A stretch of 6,185 nucleotides of DNA, taken from an uncultured Lachnospiraceae bacterium. Lineage in GTDB: Bacteria; Bacillota; Clostridia; Lachnospirales; Lachnospiraceae. Positions 1-5,150 of the stretch are shown here, one piece after another. Every line of letters begins with the position of its first letter. The first letter of the stretch is position 1. The position numbers were made by a program, and so were the translations under genes. The notes beneath the pieces were generated by a model, which had not been told where the DNA came from, searched no databases, and saw nothing but the letters and a program-made list of their open reading frames with translations. The stretch is from contig CACXFD010000013.1 of assembly GCA_902766845.1 (NCBI GenBank), forward strand, positions 1 through 6,185. The letters run 5' to 3'.

Positions 1-1
1 C

Positions 2-451
2 ATCGGACCGGAGACCGAGGTGCGCCCCGGCGCGTTCCTGCGCGGAAACATCCTCGTGGGGCGCGGCTGTGTGGTCGGAAACTCCACCGAGCTCAAGAAC
101 GTGATTCTGTTCGACGGCGTGCAGGTCCCGCATTACAATTACGTCGGGGATTCGATCCTCGGGTACAAGGCCCACATGGGCGCCGGATCCATCACGTCCA
201 ACGTGCGCGGCGATAAGGCACTCGTGAAGGTCCACGGTCCCGAAGGAGACATCGAGACCGGCCGCAAGAAGGTCGGGGCGATGCTCGGGGACGGTACCGA
301 GATCGGCTGCGGCACGGTCCTGAACCCCGGCGTCGTAGTGGGACGCGGGACGCAGATCTATCCGCTGTCCATGGTGCGCGGCTGTATCCCGGCCCACAGC
401 GTCTATAAGACGGACGGCGCCGTGACGCCGGCGGAGAAGCTGACGGACTGA
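2..451 (+). CDS. Sugar-phosphate nucleotidylyltransferase / acetyltransferase, GlmU-like, C-terminal part (5' truncated by window edge)
   Basis: The open frame runs in from the window edge, so the start and any N-terminal nucleotidyltransferase domain are missing; the GTG at 20 is inside the gene and not a start. The visible part is a left-handed parallel beta-helix built of imperfect hexapeptides (IGPETE, VRPGAF, VGRGCV and so on). The segment PHYNYVGDS (His codon at 131-133) corresponds to the GlmU acetyltransferase segment that holds the catalytic His, and GAGSITSN corresponds to GlmU GAGTITCN. The following GRKKVGAMLGDG and a second helix stretch (NPGVVVGRGTQIYP) resemble archaeal-type bifunctional sugar-1-phosphate nucleotidylyltransferase/amino-sugar-1-phosphate acetyltransferases more than classical GlmU. 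Likely cytosolic role: making a UDP- or dTDP-linked (amino)sugar for cell envelope polymers. The exact substrate cannot be told from this part. No U-tailed terminator follows on the plus strand. Confidence 0.85.
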   Translation: MGPETEVRPGAFLRGNILVGRGCVVGNSTELKNVILFDGVQVPHYNYVGDSILGYKAHMGAGSITSNVRGDKALVKVHGPEGDIETGRKKVGAMLGDGTEIGCGTVLNPGVVVGRGTQIYPLSMVRGCIPAHSVYKTDGAVTPAEKLTD

Positions 452-454
452 AGG

Positions 455-496
455 CGTGATCGGAACCCCGGACCGCGGAAGGACCGGACGATCACG
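455..496. repeat. 8-bp inverted repeat downstream of the beta-helix gene
   Basis: CGTGATCG at 455-462 is matched by its exact reverse complement CGATCACG at 489-496, with a 26-nt spacer. It begins four bases after the stop codon. No T-run follows on the plus strand, so it does not qualify as an intrinsic terminator; it could be a 3'-end stabilising stem or chance. The rest of the 452-549 gap shows no ORF worth calling. Confidence 0.3.
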
Positions 497-549
497 TCAT
501 CCCGGACTGAGGAAGACAGGCGGCATGAGGAGCCCCGGCCGCGGAGCGT

Positions 550-585
550 AAAAAGACCGGCCGGGAGGCTGGCTCCCGGCCGGTC
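550..585 (-). terminator. Intrinsic terminator of the nitroreductase gene
   Basis: A perfect 12-bp stem (GACCGGCCGGGA at 555-566 with TCCCGGCCGGTC at 574-585), extendable by one inner G-C pair, closes a 5- to 7-nt loop. On the minus strand it is followed directly by five T (A-run at 550-554). It sits 27 bp past the nitroreductase stop codon. There is no T-run on the plus-strand side, so it reads as a one-way terminator for the minus-strand gene. Confidence 0.9.
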
Positions 586-612
586 CCAGAACGGGCGTGC
601 AGCGGATAATGA

Positions 613-1185
613 TCATCCGATGAACGTGACGCGTGTGTCCACGTCATCCGGATCCTTGACGCGCGGATCCGCGTCCAGGCCTCCGAACGGCATCTGGCCG
701 ATCAGCTTCCAGGACGCCGGCAGTCCGAACATGGACTTGACCGTGTCATCAATGACCGGATTATAATGATGGAGAGAGGCGCCCACGCCGATCTCTGCGA
801 GCGCGTTCCAGATGTTGATCTGCAGCATCGCGCTGGCCTGCATGGCCCAGCCCTGGAAATACGGCCGGAACAGCTCATGCTTTTCCTCCAGAGCGGCCAC
901 GATGTCGTTATCATAGAAGAAGAGGATGGTGCCGAAGCAGCCGCGGAAGCAGGCCCGCTTGTAATCGGCGACCGGCGGGTCGAACGTGCCGATGACCATA
1001 TCCCAGAACCGGCGGTTCTCCTCGCCGGTCAGGACCACCAGACGGCCGGAACGGCTGTCGAACGCGTCCGGCGTCAGTTCGGTGACTTGTTTGATCAGGT
1101 CACGGACCTGTTCGAACGGGACCGGCAGCTCCGGTGTCAGACTGTAGCGGGTGCGGCGTTTTTCCAGTGTTTCGATGATGCTCAT
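613..1185 (-). CDS. Nitroreductase family protein, Frm2/Hbn1-like
   Basis: Encodes 190 residues, the usual size for this short nitroreductase branch. These are FMN-dependent NAD(P)H oxidoreductases of the cytosol that reduce nitro-compounds or quinones and have been tied to redox or lipid signalling in yeast (family knowledge). Seen here: an N-terminal RRTRY (10-14) as in FMN-phosphate contacts; TPDAFDSRSGRLVVL (38-52), the branch-specific counterpart of the 'AFNSQS' motif; GTILFFYD (85-92); a central helix QASAMLQINIWNALAEIGVGASLHHYNP (116-143), whose GxGASLxHYNP is a hallmark of the Frm2-like group; and WKLIGQMPFG (159-168). The ATG at 1185 was chosen because AGGAGG lies 8 nt upstream and the family homology begins there; an upstream in-frame extension to 1311 is low-complexity. 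Transcribed divergently from yihY. The physiological substrate is unknown. Confidence 0.92.
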   Translation of the reverse strand: MSIIETLEKRRTRYSLTPELPVPFEQVRDLIKQVTELTPDAFDSRSGRLVVLTGEENRRFWDMVIGTFDPPVADYKRACFRGCFGTILFFYDNDIVAALEEKHELFRPYFQGWAMQASAMLQINIWNALAEIGVGASLHHYNPVIDDTVKSMFGLPASWKLIGQMPFGGLDADPRVKDPDDVDTRVTFIG

Positions 1186-1193
1186 AGGGCTTT

Positions 1194-1199
1194 CCTCCT
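1194..1199 (-). promoter_or_regulatory. Ribosome binding site of the nitroreductase gene
   Basis: AGGAGG on the minus strand, 8 nt before the ATG at 1185. It decides the start against the longer open frame that reaches 1311. Confidence 0.9.
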
Positions 1200-1277
1200 G
1201 TGTGTATTCATTCGGACCGACGGGCCGCCGTGCGAAGCGCCGTGCCGGCAGATGATCCGGCCGTACCGTGCCGGCGG

Positions 1278-1306
1278 ATGACCCGGCTGCGGCGGCCTCG
1301 TATACT
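1278..1306 (+). promoter_or_regulatory. Candidate promoter of yihY
   Basis: ATGACC (1278-1283, 4 of 6 to TTGACA) and TATACT (1301-1306, 5 of 6 to TATAAT) are 17 bp apart, which predicts a start of transcription near 1313 and a leader of about 80 nt. It lies in the only AT-rich island of the divergent intergenic region. Matching by eye only; the -35 box is weak. Confidence 0.45.
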
Positions 1307-1311
1307 GTCAT

Positions 1312-1322
1312 TGTATCATACA
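1312..1322. promoter_or_regulatory. Operator-like palindrome TGTATCATACA between divergent genes
   Basis: A perfect palindrome with 5-bp arms around a central C. It overlaps the predicted yihY transcription start and, read on the minus strand, contains TATGAT (1315-1320), a 5-of-6 match to a -10 box that could serve the nitroreductase gene, although no good -35 is seen for it (an alternative weak pair is TGCACT at 1322-1327 with TATACG at 1299-1304). A dimeric repressor of MarR, TetR or GntR type could bind here; no regulator gene is in the window, so this is inference. Confidence 0.3.
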
Positions 1323-1351
1323 GTGCACGGTCAGCGCAACGGGACGTATTC

Positions 1352-1374
1352 TTCGGGCCCCTTTTTCGGGCCCC
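1352..1374 (+). repeat. 10-bp direct repeat / GGGCCC stem in the yihY leader
   Basis: TTCGGGCCCC occurs at 1352-1361 and again at 1365-1374. Because GGGCCC is self-complementary, the two copies (1355-1360 and 1368-1373) can also pair as a 6-bp GC stem with a 7-nt CTTTTTC loop. It ends 17 nt before the start codon, close to the ribosome binding site, and could affect translation of yihY. No T-run follows, so it is not a classical attenuator. Confidence 0.45.
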
Positions 1375-1377
1375 GGG

Positions 1378-1383
1378 AAGGGA
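1378..1383 (+). promoter_or_regulatory. Ribosome binding site of yihY
   Basis: AAGGGA lies 8 nt upstream of the ATG at 1392. It is less perfect than the sites of the nitroreductase and lipase genes, but it supports this start over the open frame that extends upstream to 1200, which overlaps the nitroreductase leader. Confidence 0.6.
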
Positions 1384-1391
1384 AAGAGCAG

Positions 1392-2360
1392 ATGAAGAAG
1401 ATCTGGACAGCTGTCAAGGCGATCCTGGATAAGAGCGGAGAGGACGAACTGGCCATTTACGCGGCGCAGGCATCGTTCTTTATCGTGACGTCCACGCTGC
1501 CGCTCATGATGCTGCTGTTCAGCGCGATCAGCTTTATCACGCCGATCACGCCCGAATCGCTCCAGGAGGTCCTGATCGATCTGACGCCGATCCCGCTCCA
1601 CGCCTATGTGGAAAAGATCTGCCGGGAAATGTTCGCGAACGCGTCCGGCACCGTGGCCGTCGTGACGGCCATCATCGTGCTGTTTACGGCCTCCCGCAGC
1701 ATCGCGGGAATCGAACAGGGGCTGACGCGGATCTACGGGACCGTGCCGCGGCCCGGCTGGCTGCGCCGCCGCGCCGTGAACATGGGGTATACGCTCGCGA
1801 TGATCGTGCTGATCATTTTCTTCCTCGGCGTGTTTGCGCTCGGCGACCGTCTGAAGATCCTGCTCGCGACCATCTGGCCGGATTTCCCGATCGATCTGGA
1901 GCTGTACGGATACACGTTCACGGTGCGCAACGTCGTCGTGATCGGGATCCTGTTCCTCTTTTTCTTGATGATGTATAAGTTCCTGCCGGGCAAGTTTCCG
2001 GACGGACGCAGGCTCTCGCTGATCGGGCAGGTGCCCGGCGCCGTTTTCGCGACGGCCGGCTGGGTCATCTTTTCGTTCTTTTATTCGCTCTACAGCAACA
2101 ACATGGACCGTCTGTACTTCATCTACGGAAGCCTGACGGCCCTGATCCTGCTGCTCGTCTGGCTCTATTTCTGCATGTCGATCGTATTCTTCGGCGCCGA
2201 GGTCAATTTCTACTTTGCCGAGCTGTGGCAGGCCCATCTGGACCGGCGCGAAGAGAAGCGTCAGCAGCGGCGCCGCGCGGCCGAGATGAAGAAGGCGCTC
2301 CACACCGCGCAGAAGCGCGGCGGGACCACACAGGAGGATAAGGAAGACCTGCCGTACTGA
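1392..2360 (+). CDS. yihY: YihY/virulence factor BrkB family membrane protein
   Basis: Encodes 322 residues, typical for the family. It is an integral inner-membrane protein; the molecular function of the family is not settled (old names 'ribonuclease BN' and 'virulence factor BrkB' are not reliable). Six hydrophobic segments are visible at about 28-50, 86-108, 131-151, 179-198, 210-234 and 243-269. The family pattern is clear: AAQASFFIVTSTLPLMMLL near the first helix, FTASRSIAGIEQGLTRIY (98-115), the PxGxVxAxxxW-like segment GQVPGAVFATAGW (212-224), and the diagnostic last helix YGSLTALILLLVW followed by FFGAEVN (245-272). The C-terminal tail (about 283-322) is highly charged and Arg/Lys-rich, probably cytosolic. 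The TGA stop is followed by C and by a repeat array that stays open in the same frame. No terminator is visible before the ATPase gene, so co-transcription with it is likely. Confidence 0.93.
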   Translation: MKKIWTAVKAILDKSGEDELAIYAAQASFFIVTSTLPLMMLLFSAISFITPITPESLQEVLIDLTPIPLHAYVEKICREMFANASGTVAVVTAIIVLFTASRSIAGIEQGLTRIYGTVPRPGWLRRRAVNMGYTLAMIVLIIFFLGVFALGDRLKILLATIWPDFPIDLELYGYTFTVRNVVVIGILFLFFLMMYKFLPGKFPDGRRLSLIGQVPGAVFATAGWVIFSFFYSLYSNNMDRLYFIYGSLTALILLLVWLYFCMSIVFFGAEVNFYFAELWQAHLDRREEKRQQRRRAAEMKKALHTAQKRGGTTQEDKEDLPY

Positions 2361-2364
2361 CGCG

Positions 2365-2483
2365 CCGGACAGAAGCGACCGGACAGAATGAGGCTGGACA
2401 GAATGAAACCGGACAGAGTGAGGCCGAACAGCAAGAGACCGGACAGAATGAGGCCGGGCAGGATGAGATCGGACAGGCTGAAA
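2365..2483 (+). repeat. Array of eight degenerate 15-bp tandem repeats
   Basis: Consensus CCGGACAGAATGAGG. Units begin at 2365 (14 bp, one base short), 2379, 2394, 2409, 2424, 2439, 2454 and 2469. Units 2 and 6 are identical; the others differ by one to six bases. The array fills nearly all of the gap between the yihY stop and the ATPase start. Because the period is a multiple of three, every ATG (2388, 2403, 2448, 2463) and the GTG at 2418 are in frame with the ATPase, and the frame is open from 2361 onward, encoding RPDRM-like pentapeptides. Units are directly adjacent with no spacers, so this is a minisatellite-like array and not a CRISPR. Confidence 0.9.
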
Positions 2484-2488
2484 AGGGG
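2483..2488 (+). promoter_or_regulatory. Ribosome binding site of the MoxR-type ATPase
   Basis: AAGGGG, 7 nt upstream of the ATG at 2496, immediately after the last repeat unit. It favours 2496 as the main start. The upstream in-frame ATGs within the repeats have only weak sites (a GAGG 9 nt before some of them). Confidence 0.65.
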
Positions 2489-2495
2489 TGTGCTT

Positions 2496-3620
2496 ATGAA
2501 TGATACCGCATCCGGCATCAACGCCGTCACCGTAGACAGGATGATCCGCATCCTGTCTTCTTCCTATGTGTCGCTGATCGAGCGCGGCACGCCGTTCGAC
2601 CGGTTCCCGTCCGTGATGCTTTGGGGCCCGCCGGGCGTCGGCAAGAGCCAGGGCGTGCGGCAGGCGGCGCGCCTCGTGCAGGAGCGCACGGGCAAACGCG
2701 TCGTGATCACGGACGTGCGGCTGCTGCTGTTCAATCCGGTGGATCTGCGCGGCATCCCGACCGCGAACGAGGACCGGACCCTCGCGGTCTGGCTGAAGCC
2801 GAAGATCTTCCAGATGGACGAGAGCCCGGACGTCGTGAACATCCTGTTTCTGGATGAGATCTCGTCTGCTCCACCGTCGGTGCAGGCCGCGGCGTACCAG
2901 ATCACGCTCGACCGCACGGTCGGGGAGCACCGGCTTCCCGATAACTGCCTGATCCTCGCGGCCGGCAACCGCGTGACGGACCGGTCCGTCACCTATAACA
3001 TGCCCAAGGCGCTCGCGAACCGGCTCTGCCATTTTGAGATCAAAGGCGATCCGGCCTCCTGGCACGACTGGGCCGTTCGGAACGGGATCCATCCGTACGT
3101 GACCGGATACATCGAATACGATTCCGGGGCCCTGATGCGCTTTGAGCCGTCGGACGCGGACGTGGCGTTCCCGACGCCGCGCACCTGGGAGATGGTCAGC
3201 CGGATCCTGACGGACGTATCGGTGCCGGCCGAGGACATCGACCCGATGATCTGCGGCTGCATCGGCAGCGCGGCCGCGCAGGGCTTCCGTGCGTGGATCA
3301 AGCTGAGCGCCGGCGTGCCGGACCTGGCGGACGTGTTTGCCGGCACGGCGTCGGCCGCGGACCTGCTCGGCGAGCAGTATGTGTCGACCCGCCTGGAAAA
3401 GGAGCCAGAAGTCCAGATCGCGCTGCGGGCGGCCATGACGGCGTATGCCCGCACGCATGCGGAGCAGGAGAAGATCGACGTGTCGATCGACTTTGCCTGC
3501 GGGATGCCGTGGTCGTTCCGCGGAAAGCTCCTGCATGACTACGCGCTGATCCCGGCGCTGCGGCCCCTGCTGGAACGCAACGCCGTCTATCAGACTGCGG
3601 TCGGGAACGGGCTCACATGA
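2496..3620 (+). CDS. MoxR-type AAA+ ATPase
   Basis: Encodes 374 residues from the ATG at 2496. MoxR ATPases are cytosolic ring-forming, chaperone-like enzymes that remodel or activate a target together with a VWA-domain partner. Seen here: Walker A GPPGVGKS (44-51), Walker B ILFLDE (116-121), sensor 1 in LILAAGN (152-158), an arginine-finger region ALANRLCHFEI (172-182), and a sensor-2-like TPRTWEMV (227-234). The PVDLRGIPT stretch (81-89) between Walker A and B is typical of MoxR proteins that pair with VWA proteins. The C-terminal part (about 240-374) is a helical lid plus a tail I cannot assign. The start is not certain: the frame is open back to 2361 through the repeat array, and starts at 2388, 2403, 2448 or 2463 would add 11 to 36 residues rich in Arg, Pro and Asp. 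It overlaps the next gene by ATGA (3617-3620), implying translational coupling. Confidence 0.93.
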   Translation: MNDTASGINAVTVDRMIRILSSSYVSLIERGTPFDRFPSVMLWGPPGVGKSQGVRQAARLVQERTGKRVVITDVRLLLFNPVDLRGIPTANEDRTLAVWLKPKIFQMDESPDVVNILFLDEISSAPPSVQAAAYQITLDRTVGEHRLPDNCLILAAGNRVTDRSVTYNMPKALANRLCHFEIKGDPASWHDWAVRNGIHPYVTGYIEYDSGALMRFEPSDADVAFPTPRTWEMVSRILTDVSVPAEDIDPMICGCIGSAAAQGFRAWIKLSAGVPDLADVFAGTASAADLLGEQYVSTRLEKEPEVQIALRAAMTAYARTHAEQEKIDVSIDFACGMPWSFRGKLLHDYALIPALRPLLERNAVYQTAVGNGLT

Positions 3621-5005
3621 CGCCGAAGCGGATACAGCAGCTCAAACGCAGGCTCCAGGAGGCGCGGTACCGGCTGATGCTGGCCGAGCCGGAGCTGGCG
3701 CGCCCGCTCTACGACATGTCGTTCTGGGCCGTCCCGGATCTTTACCGGATGTCCGTGGACCGCGGGAACCTGTATTTTGACGCGGCCTGGCTCACGAAGC
3801 TCCCGGACGTCTCGCTCGACTTCATGCTGGCTCACGAGCTTCTGCACCGCGCGATGGGCCACATCAAACGGCCGGCCTATTACCGCGGGGACCGGTTCCA
3901 TCTGGCCGCGGACATCGCGGTCAACGGCCGCCTGGCGCTGCTCGGATGGCAGTATGAAAAGCTGCCGGGCGTCGGCACGATCCGTTATCAGACATTTCTC
4001 CCGAGGCGGGACGGCATGGACCTGACGGCCCTGGAGGCCATGAAGGCCGTCCCGTTCGATCCGGCCCGCATGCCGGCCGCCAAGCGCCGGCAGTATATGA
4101 TCGATTCGGACGCGTTCTGGGAAGAGGGCCGGATCGCTTCCGGGGAGAAGACGCTGATTCTGTCGCCCGCGGATCCGGAACCGGAGGACCTGCCGGCCCG
4201 GAGCTCCCGGACCGGAGGAAACTTTCATTTTATCCGGGATTCGATCACCGATGAGTTTTATCAGTGCCTGAAGCCTGAGGCCCTGTTCGGCGACGCGTAT
4301 GGGAAGGGGGAAGAACTGCCGCAGCCGGGCTACGATCCGCGCAAAAAGGATTCCTGGGCGCTCCGTTCGTTTCAGACGATCCGCGAACTGCGCGAGACAC
4401 GGGACATGAAACTCTCGGACAATGCCGGAGACTGGTCCGAGCGAAGCTGGCAGCGCTCCCGGCGGGCCGGACTGGACTGGAGAAGGCTCCTCGATACCTT
4501 CATTCAGGAGGAATTGTACGATTACTCGTTCCTGCCGCCGGACCGGCGTTTCCAGGACGGCGGGCTCATGCTGCCGGAGATGAACGTGCGCTCCGAGAGG
4601 CCGGGCGAGGTCGTTTTCATGGTGGACACTTCCGCATCGGTCACCCAGGAGATGCTGTCCGCGGTCTGCGGAGAACTCTCCGGCGCGCTGGAACAGTTCG
4701 GCGGGCAGCTGAAAGGGACCCTGTGCTTTTTTGACACCCGGGTGTACCGGCCCGTGCCGTTGCCGCTGATCACAGACCTGTCGGCCCGCATTCCCGTGGG
4801 CGGAGGCGGAACGGATTACGGATGCATCTTTGCGTCGCTGGCCGGAAAGGACCGGACACAGCTCCCGTCCAGCCTGGTGATCTGTACAGACGGAGAGGCG
4901 GCATGGCCTCCCGAAGAGGACGCGCAGGGCGTACCGGTCCTGTGGCTCTTGACACGGGACGATGTAACGGCGCCGTGGGGACGGTCTACCGTGATCCGGG
5001 TATAG
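3617..5005 (+). CDS. Predicted metal-dependent peptidase with VWA-like domain (DUF2201 type, COG3864-like)
   Basis: Encodes 462 residues, the partner of the preceding ATPase. Two domains are seen. The N-terminal zincin-like domain (about 1-170) has HELLHRAMGH (73-82), that is HExxH plus a third His five residues on, followed by AADIAVNGRL (97-106), whose Asp and Asn are conserved in the family. A polar linker (about 185-330) contains a tryptophan- and arginine-rich stretch (WSERSWQRSRRAGLDWRRLL, 273-292). The C-terminal VWA-like domain begins at VVFMVDTSAS (332-341) with an intact DxSxS metal-binding motif, the Thr of GGGGTD (395-400), and the third site Asp in CTDGE (423-427). No signal peptide or membrane segment: cytosolic. 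By family analogy the VWA domain docks on the ATPase ring and the peptidase or metal-site domain handles the substrate, but peptidase activity has not been shown for the family to my knowledge. Start is set by the 4-bp ATGA overlap. Confidence 0.92.
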   Translation: MTPKRIQQLKRRLQEARYRLMLAEPELARPLYDMSFWAVPDLYRMSVDRGNLYFDAAWLTKLPDVSLDFMLAHELLHRAMGHIKRPAYYRGDRFHLAADIAVNGRLALLGWQYEKLPGVGTIRYQTFLPRRDGMDLTALEAMKAVPFDPARMPAAKRRQYMIDSDAFWEEGRIASGEKTLILSPADPEPEDLPARSSRTGGNFHFIRDSITDEFYQCLKPEALFGDAYGKGEELPQPGYDPRKKDSWALRSFQTIRELRETRDMKLSDNAGDWSERSWQRSRRAGLDWRRLLDTFIQEELYDYSFLPPDRRFQDGGLMLPEMNVRSERPGEVVFMVDTSASVTQEMLSAVCGELSGALEQFGGQLKGTLCFFDTRVYRPVPLPLITDLSARIPVGGGGTDYGCIFASLAGKDRTQLPSSLVICTDGEAAWPPEEDAQGVPVLWLLTRDDVTAPWGRSTVIRV

Positions 5006-5034
5006 GAGCGGATCCTGGCCTGCGGGCCGCCGGG

Positions 5035-5064
5035 AAAAAGCAGAGAAGCAAAAAGCAGAGCAGC
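5035..5064 (+). repeat. Two 15-bp tandem repeats preceding the terminator
   Basis: AAAAAGCAGAGAAGC (5035-5049) and AAAAAGCAGAGCAGC (5050-5064) differ at one base; a third partial copy (AAAAAGGC) starts at 5065 in register and forms the left arm of the terminator. The period equals that of the array at 2365-2483, though the unit sequence differs. Confidence 0.85.
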
Positions 5065-5109
5065 AAAAAGGCTGCCGCACCGTTCGGTGCGGCAGCCTTT
5101 TTGCTGCTT
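5058..5109. terminator. Bidirectional intrinsic terminator between convergent genes
   Basis: A 23-bp perfect stem (5059-5081 with 5086-5108), extended by one G-T pair, closes a GTTC tetraloop (5082-5085). The GC core GGCTGCCGCACC is flanked by A5 on the left (5065-5069) and T5 on the right (5098-5102), so a U-tract follows the GC core in either direction. It serves both the ATPase/peptidase operon on the plus strand (stop at 5005) and the lipase on the minus strand (stop at 5151). Confidence 0.93.
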
Positions 5110-5150
5110 GATACAGGTGTCGGAAAAACGGATCGCTTTCCTGCGCCGGA

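Noticed and set aside
555..585. Terminator for the beta-helix gene on the plus strand
   Set aside because: The stem is followed by CCAGAA with no T-run on that strand; the T-run is only on the minus-strand side.
1186..1311. N-terminal extension of the nitroreductase up to 1311
   Set aside because: Low-complexity Ala/Arg-rich residues without family similarity, running through the canonical AGGAGG and the promoter island.
1200..1391. N-terminal extension of YihY from 1200
   Set aside because: The added residues are Arg-rich and unrelated to the family, and would start upstream of the likely promoter; the ATG at 1392 has a site at the right distance.
2365..2483. CRISPR array
   Set aside because: Units are 15 bp and directly adjacent with no unique spacers; no cas gene is present.
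1308..3536. 742-codon open frame on the minus strand, antisense to yihY and the ATPase gene
   Set aside because: Composition is His/Arg/Asp-rich with no domain or hydrophobic pattern, and it lies opposite two well-supported genes. Open antisense frames are expected in GC-rich coding DNA.
3590..5080. 496-codon open frame on the minus strand opposite the peptidase/VWA gene
   Set aside because: No recognisable motif, no ribosome binding site, starts inside the terminator stem, and the opposite strand carries clear catalytic motifs.
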